Shown: one piece after another, positions 43,536 through 51,883 of the stretch
How positions within the stretch are numbered: the stretch's first letter is position 1
Layout of the letters: the number at the start of each line of letters is the position of its first letter
NCBI RefSeq assembly: GCF_014493765.1
Contig: NZ_JACTVJ010000006.1
Location: 124,001 to 188,000 of the forward strand
Source: Streptomyces polyasparticus
Lineage (GTDB): Bacteria; Actinomycetota; Actinomycetes; Streptomycetales; Streptomycetaceae
Reading direction: 5' to 3'
Length of the DNA: 64,000 nt
Notes under the pieces: model-generated
What the model saw: the letters and a program-made list of their open reading frames with translations, nothing else
Databases searched by the model: none
Told to the model about the DNA's origin: nothing
Translations under genes and position numbers: made by a program

Positions 43536-44735
43536 GTGACCACGGCACACGAGGCGCCGGCCACCCCCGAGGGCGCCGAGAGTATCGTCGGCGCCGCCAC
43601 CGGGCTGCTCGACGCCTACGCGCCCGGCGACGCCCGGTTCTTCGCCTCGCCCACGCGCACCCTGCTCGCGCACGGCACTCTTGCCGAAGTGCCGCACGAC
43701 GAAAGGCCGTTGCCGCTGCGGGTCGCCGAGACGCTCGCCGCGCAGCATCGCGCGGGCAACCGGGCGCCGCTGGTCGTCGGCGCCGTGCCCTTCGACCCCG
43801 CCGCGCCCGCGCGGCTCGCCGTGCCCGAAGTCGCCCACTGGGCGCCGCCGTTGCGCGAGGACCCGCTGATCGCGCTGCCCGCGCCCGCCCCGCACACGGC
43901 CGACTGGGAGCTGCGGCAGGTGCCCGCGCCCGAGCAGTACGCGGCCTCCGTCGCCGAAGCCGTCAGACGGATGAAGGCCGGCGAGTTCGCCAAGGTCGTG
44001 CTCGCCCGCACCCTCGAACTGCGCACCGGACAGGCCCTCGACATCCCCGCGATGCTCCAGCGCCTGGCCCGCCGCGACCCCGCCGGCTACACCTTCGCCG
44101 TCCCCTCGGGGCCCGGCCGCACCCTCCTCGGCGCCAGCCCCGAACTCCTCGTCTCGCGTCGCGGCACAACCCTGACGGCCAACCCCCTCGCCGGCTCCAC
44201 GCCGCGCAGCGCCGACCTCGCCGAGGACGTCCGCCGGGCCGCCGCCCTCCTGGAGTCCGCCAAGGATCTGCACGAGCACGCCGTGGTCATCGACGCGGTG
44301 CGCGCCGCGCTCTCGCCGTACTGCAGCGTCCTCGACGTACCCGACCGCCCGACCCTGGTGCGCACCGCCACCATGTGGCACCTGTCCACCACGGTGACCG
44401 GCACGCTGCGCGAACCGGCCGTCTCCGCACTGGAGTTGGCGTACGCGATGCACCCGACCCCCGCCGTCGGCGGCACCCCGACCGCCACCGCGCGCGAGGT
44501 CATACGCGAGCTGGAACCCTTCGACCGCGGCCTGTACACCGGCATGGTCGGCTGGGGCGACGAGGGCGGCGACGGCGAGTGGGTGGTCACCATCCGCTGC
44601 GCCGAGGCCGAGCGGGAGACGCTGCGCCTTTACGCGGGCGCCGGAGTCGTCGCCGACTCCTCGCCCGCCGCCGAGACCGCCGAGACCGGCGCGAAGTTCC
44701 GCACCTTCCTGGACGCCGTGGGGGTCGACCGATGA
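43536..44735 (+). CDS. dhbC: Isochorismate synthase
   Basis: A 399-residue chorismate-binding enzyme converting chorismate to isochorismate (EntC/DhbC), the first DHB step. Visible blocks include [89 protein letters not shown] and [26 protein letters not shown], the usual Mg-binding and active-site segments. The GTG at 43536 follows TAGGAG. Its stop overlaps dhbE (ATGA). Confidence 0.95.
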   Translation: MTTAHEAPATPEGAESIVGAATGLLDAYAPGDARFFASPTRTLLAHGTLAEVPHDERPLPLRVAETLAAQHRAGNRAPLVVGAVPFDPAAPARLAVPEVAHWAPPLREDPLIALPAPAPHTADWELRQVPAPEQYAASVAEAVRRMKAGEFAKVVLARTLELRTGQALDIPAMLQRLARRDPAGYTFAVPSGPGRTLLGASPELLVSRRGTTLTANPLAGSTPRSADLAEDVRRAAALLESAKDLHEHAVVIDAVRAALSPYCSVLDVPDRPTLVRTATMWHLSTTVTGTLREPAVSALELAYAMHPTPAVGGTPTATAREVIRELEPFDRGLYTGMVGWGDEGGDGEWVVTIRCAEAERETLRLYAGAGVVADSSPAAETAETGAKFRTFLDAVGVDR

Positions 44736-46354
44736 AGCACCCCGACGCACCGCTGTGGCCGCAGGACTTCGCCGAGCGGTACCGCGCCGCCGGGTACTGG
44801 CGCGGAGAGACCTTCGGCTCGATGCTCGCCGAGCGCGCCGCGACCCACGCCGAGCGGATCGCGATCGCCGATCCCGCGCGCGGGATCCGCTGGACCTACC
44901 GCGAGCTGGACGAGCGCGCCCGCAGGATGGCCGCCGGATTCGCCTCGTACGGCATCGGCAAGGGCGACCGTGTGGTGGTCCAACTGCCGAATATCGCCGA
45001 GTTCTTCGAGGTCGTCTTCGCGCTCTTCCGGATCGGTGCCCTGCCGGTCTTCGCCCTGCCGGCGCACCGGCACACCGAGATCCGCTATTTCTGCGAGTTC
45101 ACCGAGGCCGTCGCCTACGTCGTTTCCGACGCGCGGCTCGGCGGCTTCGACTTCCCGGCGCTCGCGAGCCGCGTACGGGCCGAAGTCCCCACGCTGCGCG
45201 AGGTGTTCGTGGCCGGCTCCGACACCGGGCCGCACACCCCCCTTCGAGACGTCCCCACCGAGCCCCATGCCTACCCGTACGAGCAGCCCGAGCCTTCCGA
45301 CCTGGCCTTCCTGCAGCTGTCCGGCGGCAGCACGGGCGTGCCCAAGCTGATCCCGCGCACGCACGACGACTACCTCTACTCGCTCTGGGGCTCCAACGAC
45401 CTCTGCGGGGTGACCGAGGACTCGGTCTATCTCGTCGTGCTGCCCGCCGCGCACAACTTCCCGCTCAGCTCTCCCGGTTCGCTCGGTGTGCTGTACGCGG
45501 GCGGGCGGGTCGTGCTGTGCCCGGCGCCCGATCCGGACACCGCGTTCCCGCTCATCGCGAGCGAACGGGTGACGATCACCGGGCTCGTACCGCCGCTCGC
45601 CCTCGTATGGACCGAAGCGGCCCCCGACTCCCGGCACGACCTGAGCAGCCTCGACGTGCTGCTCGTCGGCGGCGCCAAGTTCAGCGAACAGGCCGCGCGA
45701 CGGGTCGGCCCCGCCATCGGCTGCACCCTGCAGCAGGTCTTCGGCATGGCCGAAGGCCTCGTGAACTACACACGCCTGGAAGACCCGTACGAGACGATCG
45801 TCACCACCCAGGGCCGGCCGATCTCACCCGACGACGAGATACGGATCGTCGACGACGAAGACCACGAGGTAGAGCCGGGGGAGACCGGGCATCTGCTGAC
45901 CCGCGGCCCGTACACGATCCGCGGCTACTGGCGGGCGCCCGAGCACAACAAGCGCTCCTTCACCGAGGACGGCTTCTACCGGACCGGTGACATGGTGCGG
46001 ATGACCGACAGCGGTCATCTGGTCGTCGAAGGCCGGGCCAAGGACCAGATCAACCGCGGCGGCGAGAAGATCGCCGCCGAGGAGGTCGAGAACGTCGTCC
46101 TCGCCCACCCCGCCGTGCACGACGTCTCCGTCGTCGCCGTGCCCGACGACTACCTCGGCGAGCGCACCTGCGCCTATGTGATCCTGCGCGCCGACGCCGG
46201 GCCGCTGAAGCCTCTCGCCATCAAGAAGTTCGTCCGCGAACGGGGCCTGGCCGCCTACAAGGTGCCCGACCGGGTCGAGTTCGTCTCCGCGTTCCCCTCG
46301 ACCGGGATCGGCAAGGTCTCCAAGAAGGATCTGCGCAGCGCCGCCGCCTCCTGA
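44732..46354 (+). CDS. dhbE: 2,3-dihydroxybenzoate-AMP ligase
   Basis: A 540-residue free-standing adenylation enzyme that activates DHB and loads it on the aryl carrier protein. Characteristic EntE/DhbE stretches are [88 protein letters not shown] and [13 protein letters not shown], with the C-terminal catalytic Lys region [11 protein letters not shown]. The ATG overlaps the dhbC stop. The length matches the family. Confidence 0.96.
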   Translation: MKHPDAPLWPQDFAERYRAAGYWRGETFGSMLAERAATHAERIAIADPARGIRWTYRELDERARRMAAGFASYGIGKGDRVVVQLPNIAEFFEVVFALFRIGALPVFALPAHRHTEIRYFCEFTEAVAYVVSDARLGGFDFPALASRVRAEVPTLREVFVAGSDTGPHTPLRDVPTEPHAYPYEQPEPSDLAFLQLSGGSTGVPKLIPRTHDDYLYSLWGSNDLCGVTEDSVYLVVLPAAHNFPLSSPGSLGVLYAGGRVVLCPAPDPDTAFPLIASERVTITGLVPPLALVWTEAAPDSRHDLSSLDVLLVGGAKFSEQAARRVGPAIGCTLQQVFGMAEGLVNYTRLEDPYETIVTTQGRPISPDDEIRIVDDEDHEVEPGETGHLLTRGPYTIRGYWRAPEHNKRSFTEDGFYRTGDMVRMTDSGHLVVEGRAKDQINRGGEKIAAEEVENVVLAHPAVHDVSVVAVPDDYLGERTCAYVILRADAGPLKPLAIKKFVRERGLAAYKVPDRVEFVSAFPSTGIGKVSKKDLRSAAAS

Positions 46355-46389
46355 ACCTCCTGCCCGTGTACCACCGAAAGGCCCCTGAC

Positions 46390-47022
46390 ATGGCGCTGCC
46401 CGCCATCGCCCCCTACCCCCTGCCCACTGCCGACGAGCTGCCCGCCAACCGGGTCGACTGGACGGTGGACCCCGACCGGGCCGTGCTGCTCGTCCACGAT
46501 CTGCAGAACTACTTCCTGCGCGCCTATACGGGAGATCGGTCACCGATCCCCGAAATGCTGGCCAACGTGGGGGAGTTGACCCGGCAGGCCCGTGCGCTCG
46601 GCATCCCGGTGATCTACTCCGCACAGCCCGGCGGGCAGTCGGCCGAGGAGCGGGGGCTGCAGCAGGACTTCTGGGGCCCGGGACTGCCGGACGACGCCGA
46701 GGCGAAGGCGATCGCCGGGGCCGTGGCGCCCGAACCCGGTGACACCGTTCTGACCAAGTGGAAGTACAGCGCCTTCGTGCGCACCGACCTCGCCGAGCGG
46801 ATGAAGTTGCGCGGCCGCGACCAGCTGGTCATCACCGGTGTGTACGCGCACATCGGCGTGCTGATGTCCGCGTCCGACGCCTGGATGCGGGACATCCAGG
46901 CCTTCGTCGTCGCCGACGCCGTCGCCGACTTCTCGCGCGCCGACCACGACATGGCACTCGCCTGGGCGGCCGGCAAGTGCGCCGTCGTCACGACGACCGA
47001 CCTCGCTCTGAAGGGAGCCTGA
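46390..47022 (+). CDS. dhbB: Isochorismatase without carrier domain
   Basis: A 210-residue isochorismatase that hydrolyses isochorismate to 2,3-dihydro-DHB and pyruvate. The sequence has VLLVHDLQNYFL (catalytic Asp), LTKWKYSAFVRTDL (Lys) and VITGVYAHIGVLMSASDAWMRDIQAFVVADAVADFS. In enterobactin and bacillibactin systems the same protein carries the aryl carrier domain. Here the protein stops before it, and the carrier is the next gene. The ATG at 46390 follows GAAAGG; an upstream ATG at 46366 is less likely. Confidence 0.95.
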   Translation: MALPAIAPYPLPTADELPANRVDWTVDPDRAVLLVHDLQNYFLRAYTGDRSPIPEMLANVGELTRQARALGIPVIYSAQPGGQSAEERGLQQDFWGPGLPDDAEAKAIAGAVAPEPGDTVLTKWKYSAFVRTDLAERMKLRGRDQLVITGVYAHIGVLMSASDAWMRDIQAFVVADAVADFSRADHDMALAWAAGKCAVVTTTDLALKGA

Positions 47023-47025
47023 GAG

Positions 47026-47259
47026 ATGCCCGTACTGACCGTGGAACGCATCCGGGCCGATGTCGCCGACGTACTCGGCGAGGACCCCGCCGACATCCCC
47101 GACGACGAGAACCTGGTGGACTACGGCCTCGACTCGGTCCGTCTGATGTCCCTGCGGGAGCGCTGGGCACGGGAGTTCGCCATCGAGGCCTCCTTCACCG
47201 ATCTCGCCGAACGCCCCGCGATCGAGGCGTGGGCGCCCCTGCTCGGAGCGCAGGAGTGA
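47026..47259 (+). CDS. dhbG: Free-standing aryl carrier protein
   Basis: A 77-residue phosphopantetheine carrier for DHB. The attachment Ser lies in ENLVDYGLDSVRLMSLRERW, preceded by ADVLGEDPADIPDDENL as in the EntB C-terminal domain. It starts three bases after the dhbB stop, and its stop overlaps the GTG of the next gene (GTGA). A separate carrier gene (called dhbG) is reported for griseobactin clusters, which supports that comparison. It must be modified by a PPTase, which is not encoded here. Confidence 0.93.
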   Translation: MPVLTVERIRADVADVLGEDPADIPDDENLVDYGLDSVRLMSLRERWAREFAIEASFTDLAERPAIEAWAPLLGAQE

Positions 47260-48446
47260 GCGTGCTGCTCTCGCGTGCGGAGGTGCCGCGCATCGTCCAC
47301 GCCGAGGCCACGCCCGCCGAACTCGACCTGGTGCTGCGGGAGGTCAACGCGACTGCGCGCGCCGTTCCGCCGACGACCGCGATTGGGCCGTTCGAGGCGC
47401 AGGTGCTGCGCACGCCCGACGCGACGGCGCTCGTCGGACGTGGTGGCGGGCTGACGTATACGCAGCTCAACGCGCGGGCCAATCAGCCGGCCCGTCGACT
47501 GCAGTCGTACGGAGTGGGGCCCGGCACCGCCGCGGGCCTCGACCTGCCCTCGGCGGCCGAGACGCTGATCGGGGTGCTCGCGGTCCTCAAGGCGGGCGGC
47601 GCCTGGGTGCCGGGGCCGAGCGCCGCGGCCGTCACCGTGCTCCGCGAACTTCTGCCGGACAACGGCTACTTGACCATCGACCCGCCCCGCGCGCTCACCC
47701 CGCACCACCCTGGGGCCCTGTGCCCCCGCACGGGCGCGGTCGTCCCGCACGCCGCCCTCGACCACCGGGTGCGCTGGCTCCAGGCGGTCGCGCCGGTCGG
47801 CCCCGGCGACCGGGTGCTGTTCCGCACGGCGCACCTGGACGACGTGGCGGAGGCGCTGCGTGCGCTGCGGGCGGGGGCGGCGGTCGTCGCGGCGGAGTCG
47901 CGGGAGCCGGAGCGCCTGCTGCGGACCGTACGGGAACAGGGCGTCACGAGCTGGCACGTGGACCCGGCCCTGCTGGGAGACCTCCTGGCGTACGTCGAGT
48001 CCGGGCAGCCCCGGCTGCCCGCTCTGCGCCAGGTCATCTGCACCGCCGACGTGCTCACCCGCGAAGACGTACGCCGGTTCGCACACGCCCTGCCGGGAGT
48101 GCGCCTCCACCGCCTCTACGGCCATGCCCACGGCGCCGGCGCCATCACCCACCACCTGTGCGCACCGGACGACTTCGGTCCCGTACCGCTGGGCCGCCCC
48201 GCCTGGAACACCCGCGCGTACGTCCTCGACGCCGCGATGCGTCCGTGCCCGCCGGGCGTGCCGGGCGAGCTGTACGCGACTGGACCGCACCTGATCACGT
48301 CCAGCCGAGGCGTCCCCGCGTCCCGCTTCGTCCCCGATCCGTACGGACCGCCGGGCGCGCGCCTCTACCGGACCGGCACACGGGCGCTGTGGACCGACCA
48401 GGGCACGCTGAGCCCCTGCGGCAATCTCAGCCCCTGCGGCGTTTGA
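47256..48446 (+). CDS. Degenerate NRPS adenylation-domain remnant
   Basis: A 396-residue protein with an intact frame. Its start resembles the end of a C domain joined to an A domain (AEVPRIVHAEATPAELDLVLREVNATARAVPP ... FEAQVLRTPDATALV; LTYTQLNARANQPARRLQSYGVGPG; GVLAVLKAGGAWVPG). The ATP-binding loop (TSGSTGxPKG) is missing: the text goes from GALCPRTGAVVPHAALDHR directly on. NxYGPTE is replaced by RLYGHAHGAGA and YRTGD by YRTGTRALW. A8 to A10 and any carrier domain are absent. It ends inside repeat copy C. It is probably inactive, perhaps a relic or a structural partner. It is coupled to dhbG by GTGA. Confidence 0.75.
   Translation: MSVLLSRAEVPRIVHAEATPAELDLVLREVNATARAVPPTTAIGPFEAQVLRTPDATALVGRGGGLTYTQLNARANQPARRLQSYGVGPGTAAGLDLPSAAETLIGVLAVLKAGGAWVPGPSAAAVTVLRELLPDNGYLTIDPPRALTPHHPGALCPRTGAVVPHAALDHRVRWLQAVAPVGPGDRVLFRTAHLDDVAEALRALRAGAAVVAAESREPERLLRTVREQGVTSWHVDPALLGDLLAYVESGQPRLPALRQVICTADVLTREDVRRFAHALPGVRLHRLYGHAHGAGAITHHLCAPDDFGPVPLGRPAWNTRAYVLDAAMRPCPPGVPGELYATGPHLITSSRGVPASRFVPDPYGPPGARLYRTGTRALWTDQGTLSPCGNLSPCGV
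48408..48443 (+). repeat. 18-bp tandem repeat at the remnant's C-terminus
   Basis: CTGAGCCCCTGCGGCAAT and CTCAGCCCCTGCGGCGTT (15 of 18 identical) encode LSPCGN-LSPCGV directly before the stop. The second unit is also the beginning of dispersed repeat C. Confidence 0.75.
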
Positions 48447-48518
48447 GCAGATCCGAACGACGTTCGGATGCACGGGGGCCGGGGCAGAGCCCCGGTTTCG
48501 GGAAGGGGCGGGGTGGGG
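48427..48518 (-). repeat. Dispersed G/C-rich repeat, copy C
   Basis: The reverse complement of copy B: GTTTGAGCAGATCCGAAC, a GTTCGGAT stem, CCGGGGCAGAGCCCCGG and GGGAAGGGGCGGGGTGGGG. The stop codon of the A-domain remnant lies within it. The LysR gene converges on it from the right. Confidence 0.75.
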
Positions 48519-48558
48519 GAGAAGAGCCCACCGCAGGCGCCACCCAGCCCGCCCGCCC

Positions 48559-49425
48559 CTACCCCCGACTCCGCAACCGATCCCCGCTCGCCAGAATCGC
48601 CGAGGCCAACGCCTGGGCGGCCTCGTGGGCATCAGCCCGCCGACCGCGTCCGTACAGCAGCACAAAGTCCACGGGCCCGAGATCCGGCAACCCCCCACCC
48701 CGCAGCCGCGCAAGCCCCGGCGGGATCAGCCCACGCGCGTGCGCCATCACACCGAGACCCGCACGGGCCGCGGCGACCAGGCCGTTGAGGCTGCCGCTGG
48801 TGCAGGCGATGCGCCACTCGCGCCCCGACCGCTCGAGGACCTCCAGCGCGCGGGCCCGCGTGATGCCCGGCGGGGGATAGAGGATCAGCGGGACCGGGCG
48901 CTCCGGGTCGAGGCGCAGCCCCGGGGCGCCGATCCACGCGAGCTCGTCGCGCCAGACCATCTCGCCGTGCCGGTCGTTCGGCCGGCGCTTGGCGAGGACC
49001 AGGTCGAGGGCGCCGTGCGCGAGCTGTTCGTGCAGCGTGCCGGAGAGCTCGACGGTGAGCTCCAGGTCCACCTCGGGATGCTCGTGCCGGAAGGTCTCCA
49101 GGGTCTCCGGCAGACGCGTCAGGACGAAGTCCTCCGAGGCGCCGAAGCGCAGCCGGCCGCGCAGCCGGGTACCCGTGAAGAACGCGCTCGCGCGCTCATG
49201 CGCCTCCAGGATCGACCGCGCGAAGCCCAGCATCGCCTCGCCGTCCTCCGTCAGCTCCACGCTGTGCGTGTCCCGCGTGAACAGTGCACGCCCCGTCGCC
49301 GCCTCCAAGCGCCGCACATGCTGGCTGACCGTCGACTGGCGCAGCGAGAGGCGGCGCGCGGCCTGCGTGAAGCTGAGGGTCTGCGCGACGGCGAGGAAGG
49401 TGCGCAGATGCACCGGGTCGTACAT
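48559..49425 (-). CDS. LysR-family transcriptional regulator
   Basis: A 288-residue LysR regulator. The winged helix-turn-helix at residues 1-60 reads HLRTFLAVAQTLSFTQAARRLSLRQSTVSQHVRRLEAATGRALFTRD. The effector domain follows (LRGRLRFGASEDFVLTRLPETLETFRHEHPEVDLELTVELSG). The start is taken as the ATG at 49425 (MYDPVHLRTF). It is divergent from the bile-acid:sodium-symporter-type carrier, the classic LysR arrangement, and probably controls it. An ATC-N9-GAT site at 49445 could be its binding site. The inducer is unknown. Confidence 0.92.
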   Translation of the reverse strand: MYDPVHLRTFLAVAQTLSFTQAARRLSLRQSTVSQHVRRLEAATGRALFTRDTHSVELTEDGEAMLGFARSILEAHERASAFFTGTRLRGRLRFGASEDFVLTRLPETLETFRHEHPEVDLELTVELSGTLHEQLAHGALDLVLAKRRPNDRHGEMVWRDELAWIGAPGLRLDPERPVPLILYPPPGITRARALEVLERSGREWRIACTSGSLNGLVAAARAGLGVMAHARGLIPPGLARLRGGGLPDLGPVDFVLLYGRGRRADAHEAAQALASAILASGDRLRSRG

Positions 49426-49444
49426 ACGCCCAGCGTAGACGCTT

Positions 49445-49459
49445 ATCGCGGATCGTGAT
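49445..49459. promoter_or_regulatory. LysR-type site candidate
   Basis: ATCGCGGATCGTGAT fits the ATC-N9-GAT pattern (imperfect dyad) of LysR operators. It lies 20 bp upstream of the LysR start, in the divergent region with the carrier gene. Confidence 0.4.
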
Positions 49460-49591
49460 GACAGTAAGTGTTGTATGCAGGATTCCCGATTTCGGTGATC
49501 AGGAGGACGATGGAGAGGGCACGTTCCGCGCCTCACCGGCAACCGGTACGTCCCACCAGCACGTCCCCCCCCACCTTGGAGCACCACGCAA

Positions 49592-50689
49592 GTGAAACGC
49601 CCCGCCTGGACCCAGAAGCTGCCGATCGACCCGTACATCCTGGCGCTCCTCGGCACCGTGGGCATCGCCGCGCTCTTCCCGGCCCGCGGGACCGGCGCCG
49701 ATATCGCCTCCGGCGGTGCGACGGCGGCCGTGGCGCTGCTGTTCTTCCTGTACGGAGCGCGGCTGTCGACCCGCGAGGCCCTGGACGGGCTGCGGAACTG
49801 GCGGCTGCATCTGACGGTCGTGGCCTGCACCTTCGCGCTCTTCCCGCTGCTCGGCCTGGCGGCCAAGGGACTCGTGCCGTACGTCCTGACGCCGGCGCTC
49901 TACAGCGGCTTCCTCTTCCTGACGCTGGTGCCGTCGACCGTGCAGTCCTCGATCGCGTTCACCTCCATCGCGCGCGGCAATGTGCCGGCCGCGATCTGCG
50001 CGGGCTCGTTCTCGTCCCTGATCGGCATCTTCCTCACGCCCGTGCTCGCCGCGGTCCTGATCGGCGGGCAGGCCGGGTTCTCCGCGGACTCGCTGGTGAA
50101 GATCGTGCTGCAGCTGCTCGTGCCCTTCGTGGCCGGACAGCTCCTGAGGCGCTGGGTCGGTCCCTTCATCGCCCGGCACAAGAAGATCCTCGGCTACGTG
50201 GACCGCGGCTCGATCCTGCTCGTCGTCTACAGCGCCTTCAGCCTCGGCATGGTCGAGGGCATCTGGAGCCAGGTCACCCCGCTGCGGCTGCTCGCCCTGC
50301 TCGGTGTCGAGGCGGTGCTGCTCTCCGTGATGCTGACCGTCACCTGGTTCGGCGCGAAGCGGCTCGGGTTCGACCGCGGGGACCGGATCGCGATCCAGTT
50401 CGCGGGCTCCAAGAAGTCCCTGGCCGGTGGACTGCCCATGGCGAGCGTCCTGTTCGGGGCGCACGCCTCCCTCGCCGTACTGCCGCTGATGCTCTTCCAC
50501 CAGATGCAGCTGATGGTCTGCGCGGTGATCGCCAAGCGGCGCTCGCGCGACCCGGAGGCCCTCGCCCAGGACGGCCTGGCGGGCCCCGAGGTCCTCGCAC
50601 CGGCACCGGACGCGGCCGGCGAGGTCACTGCGCAGGCTCAAGACGCAGCCGCACGAACCGCGGCCGGTACAGGGACACGTTCCGGTTGA
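49592..50689 (+). CDS. Bile acid:sodium symporter-family transporter
   Basis: A 365-residue membrane carrier of the BASS/SBF-like family (PF13593 type), with about nine to ten TM segments. Typical stretches are LLFFLYGARLSTREALDGLRNWRLH, VPSTVQSSIAFTSIARGNVPAAICAGSFSSLIG and FAGSKKSLAGGLPMASVLFG (conserved crossing-helix motif). A polar Ala-rich tail of about 45 residues follows. The GTG at 49592 is preceded by TTGGAG. The substrate is unknown. The 3' end overlaps the convergent DUF4185-like gene by 65 bases. Confidence 0.92.
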   Translation: MKRPAWTQKLPIDPYILALLGTVGIAALFPARGTGADIASGGATAAVALLFFLYGARLSTREALDGLRNWRLHLTVVACTFALFPLLGLAAKGLVPYVLTPALYSGFLFLTLVPSTVQSSIAFTSIARGNVPAAICAGSFSSLIGIFLTPVLAAVLIGGQAGFSADSLVKIVLQLLVPFVAGQLLRRWVGPFIARHKKILGYVDRGSILLVVYSAFSLGMVEGIWSQVTPLRLLALLGVEAVLLSVMLTVTWFGAKRLGFDRGDRIAIQFAGSKKSLAGGLPMASVLFGAHASLAVLPLMLFHQMQLMVCAVIAKRRSRDPEALAQDGLAGPEVLAPAPDAAGEVTAQAQDAAARTAAGTGTRSG

Positions 50690-51872
50690 TGTGCGACTCC
50701 GCCACCCGCGGAGCGGCGTCCAGCCAGTTCACGTCATAGCTCAGGGCCAGCCCCTTGCCGCCGAGATCCGGGTGGATCTGCGGGTTGTACGCGGCGGTGT
50801 CCTGCCGCGGCGCCGCGTCCTCGGGCAGGGGCGGCGCGAAGTCCCGCGTCGGACCGTGCCAGGGCCCGTGCGGCGCGCAGGCCCAGTAGGCGCTGATACT
50901 GCGCAGGCCCTTCGTACCCGCGGCCATCGTGAAGAGCACCCAGGTCCCGTCGGCCTGCCGCGCGACCGTGAACGCGCTGCCGACCCCCTTGCGCCGGCCG
51001 TCGCCGAGCACGGAACGGGCCCGCCGGCTGTCCGGGTTCCAGCCCTCGCCGTCCCAGTACCGCCAGGCTTCGGGCTCGGCGAGGCGGCCGCCCGGCACCC
51101 GGGCCAGATAGGCGTGCGACGCGGGGCGCAGGGCGGCCTTGCCGTCGTTGCCGCCGTAGACGTACGTGAAGCCGTCCTCGGACACGGCCGTCGTGCCGTA
51201 GAGCACCCGCTTCGACGGATCGGGTACGGAGTTCTGGTCGAGTACCCGGACGACACCCTCCAGACGGAGGTCCGGCAGCGAGAGCGTCGCCACCTCGGTC
51301 GCCGTCGGCACACCGAAGATCCAGGGCTCGGCGGCCGCGGCACGGGTCCACAGGAGCACCCGTACGACCCGTTCGGGCGAACCCGGCGAGCGCGGTTCGA
51401 CCTGGGCGGCCACCGGCCACCGCCACTGCCCTGGCGCGGGGTCGGGGAACAGCGGGGCGGGCAGGGTCTGTTCGAGGCGGCCCGCGGCGGACATCAGGAC
51501 CGCGCTGTTGCGGACGAAGGGAGCGGTGCCGTCGCGCCAGGGGTACGGCTGCCCCGACAGATTGGGCGGCCGGTACACCTGGCCGAGATAGCTGTCCGAG
51601 AACAACCACAGGATCCGCCCGTCCGGCAGCCGTACCGAATGCGTGCCGTCCCCGCCGGTCCAGTCGTCGGCGCGCGTCTGGTCGTCGCCGTAGCGGGCGA
51701 ACTCGGCGGTGGTCGCCCGGTCCACGGACCAGGAGCCCACCACCGACCCGTCACAGGCCTTGTCGCCCTGCCGGCCGTTCTCCGGCAGGGCGACGAGGAG
51801 CACGATCGCGCAGGCAAGGGCGAGCAGCAGGACCAGGACGTACCGTGTGCTCGGCTTTCCCGCGGCGGACAT
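50625..51872 (-). CDS. Membrane-anchored DUF4185-like beta-propeller protein
   Basis: A 415-residue protein with an uncleaved N-terminal TM anchor (YVLVLLLALACAIVLLVAL, about 11-29). The extracellular domain resembles the DUF4185/GH43-like five-bladed propeller (TGGDGTHSVRLPDGRILWLFSDSYLGQ, RNSAVLM, VGSAFTVARQADGTWVLFTMAAG, AYNPQIHPDLGGKGLALSYDVN). No catalytic residues can be named with confidence. The start is the ATG at 51872, 11 bp downstream of the sialidase stop, so the two are one operon and probably act on the same extracellular glycan. A carbohydrate-binding or glycosidase role is inference. Confidence 0.8.
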   Translation of the reverse strand: MSAAGKPSTRYVLVLLLALACAIVLLVALPENGRQGDKACDGSVVGSWSVDRATTAEFARYGDDQTRADDWTGGDGTHSVRLPDGRILWLFSDSYLGQVYRPPNLSGQPYPWRDGTAPFVRNSAVLMSAAGRLEQTLPAPLFPDPAPGQWRWPVAAQVEPRSPGSPERVVRVLLWTRAAAAEPWIFGVPTATEVATLSLPDLRLEGVVRVLDQNSVPDPSKRVLYGTTAVSEDGFTYVYGGNDGKAALRPASHAYLARVPGGRLAEPEAWRYWDGEGWNPDSRRARSVLGDGRRKGVGSAFTVARQADGTWVLFTMAAGTKGLRSISAYWACAPHGPWHGPTRDFAPPLPEDAAPRQDTAAYNPQIHPDLGGKGLALSYDVNWLDAAPRVAESHINRNVSLYRPRFVRLRLEPAQ

Positions 51873-51883
51873 GAAAGGCGACG

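Noticed and set aside
47256-48446. Frameshifted NRPS gene
   Set aside because: The frame is open across the whole region, and A-domain similarity continues in the same frame on both sides of the missing P-loop. This is an in-frame deletion, not a frameshift.
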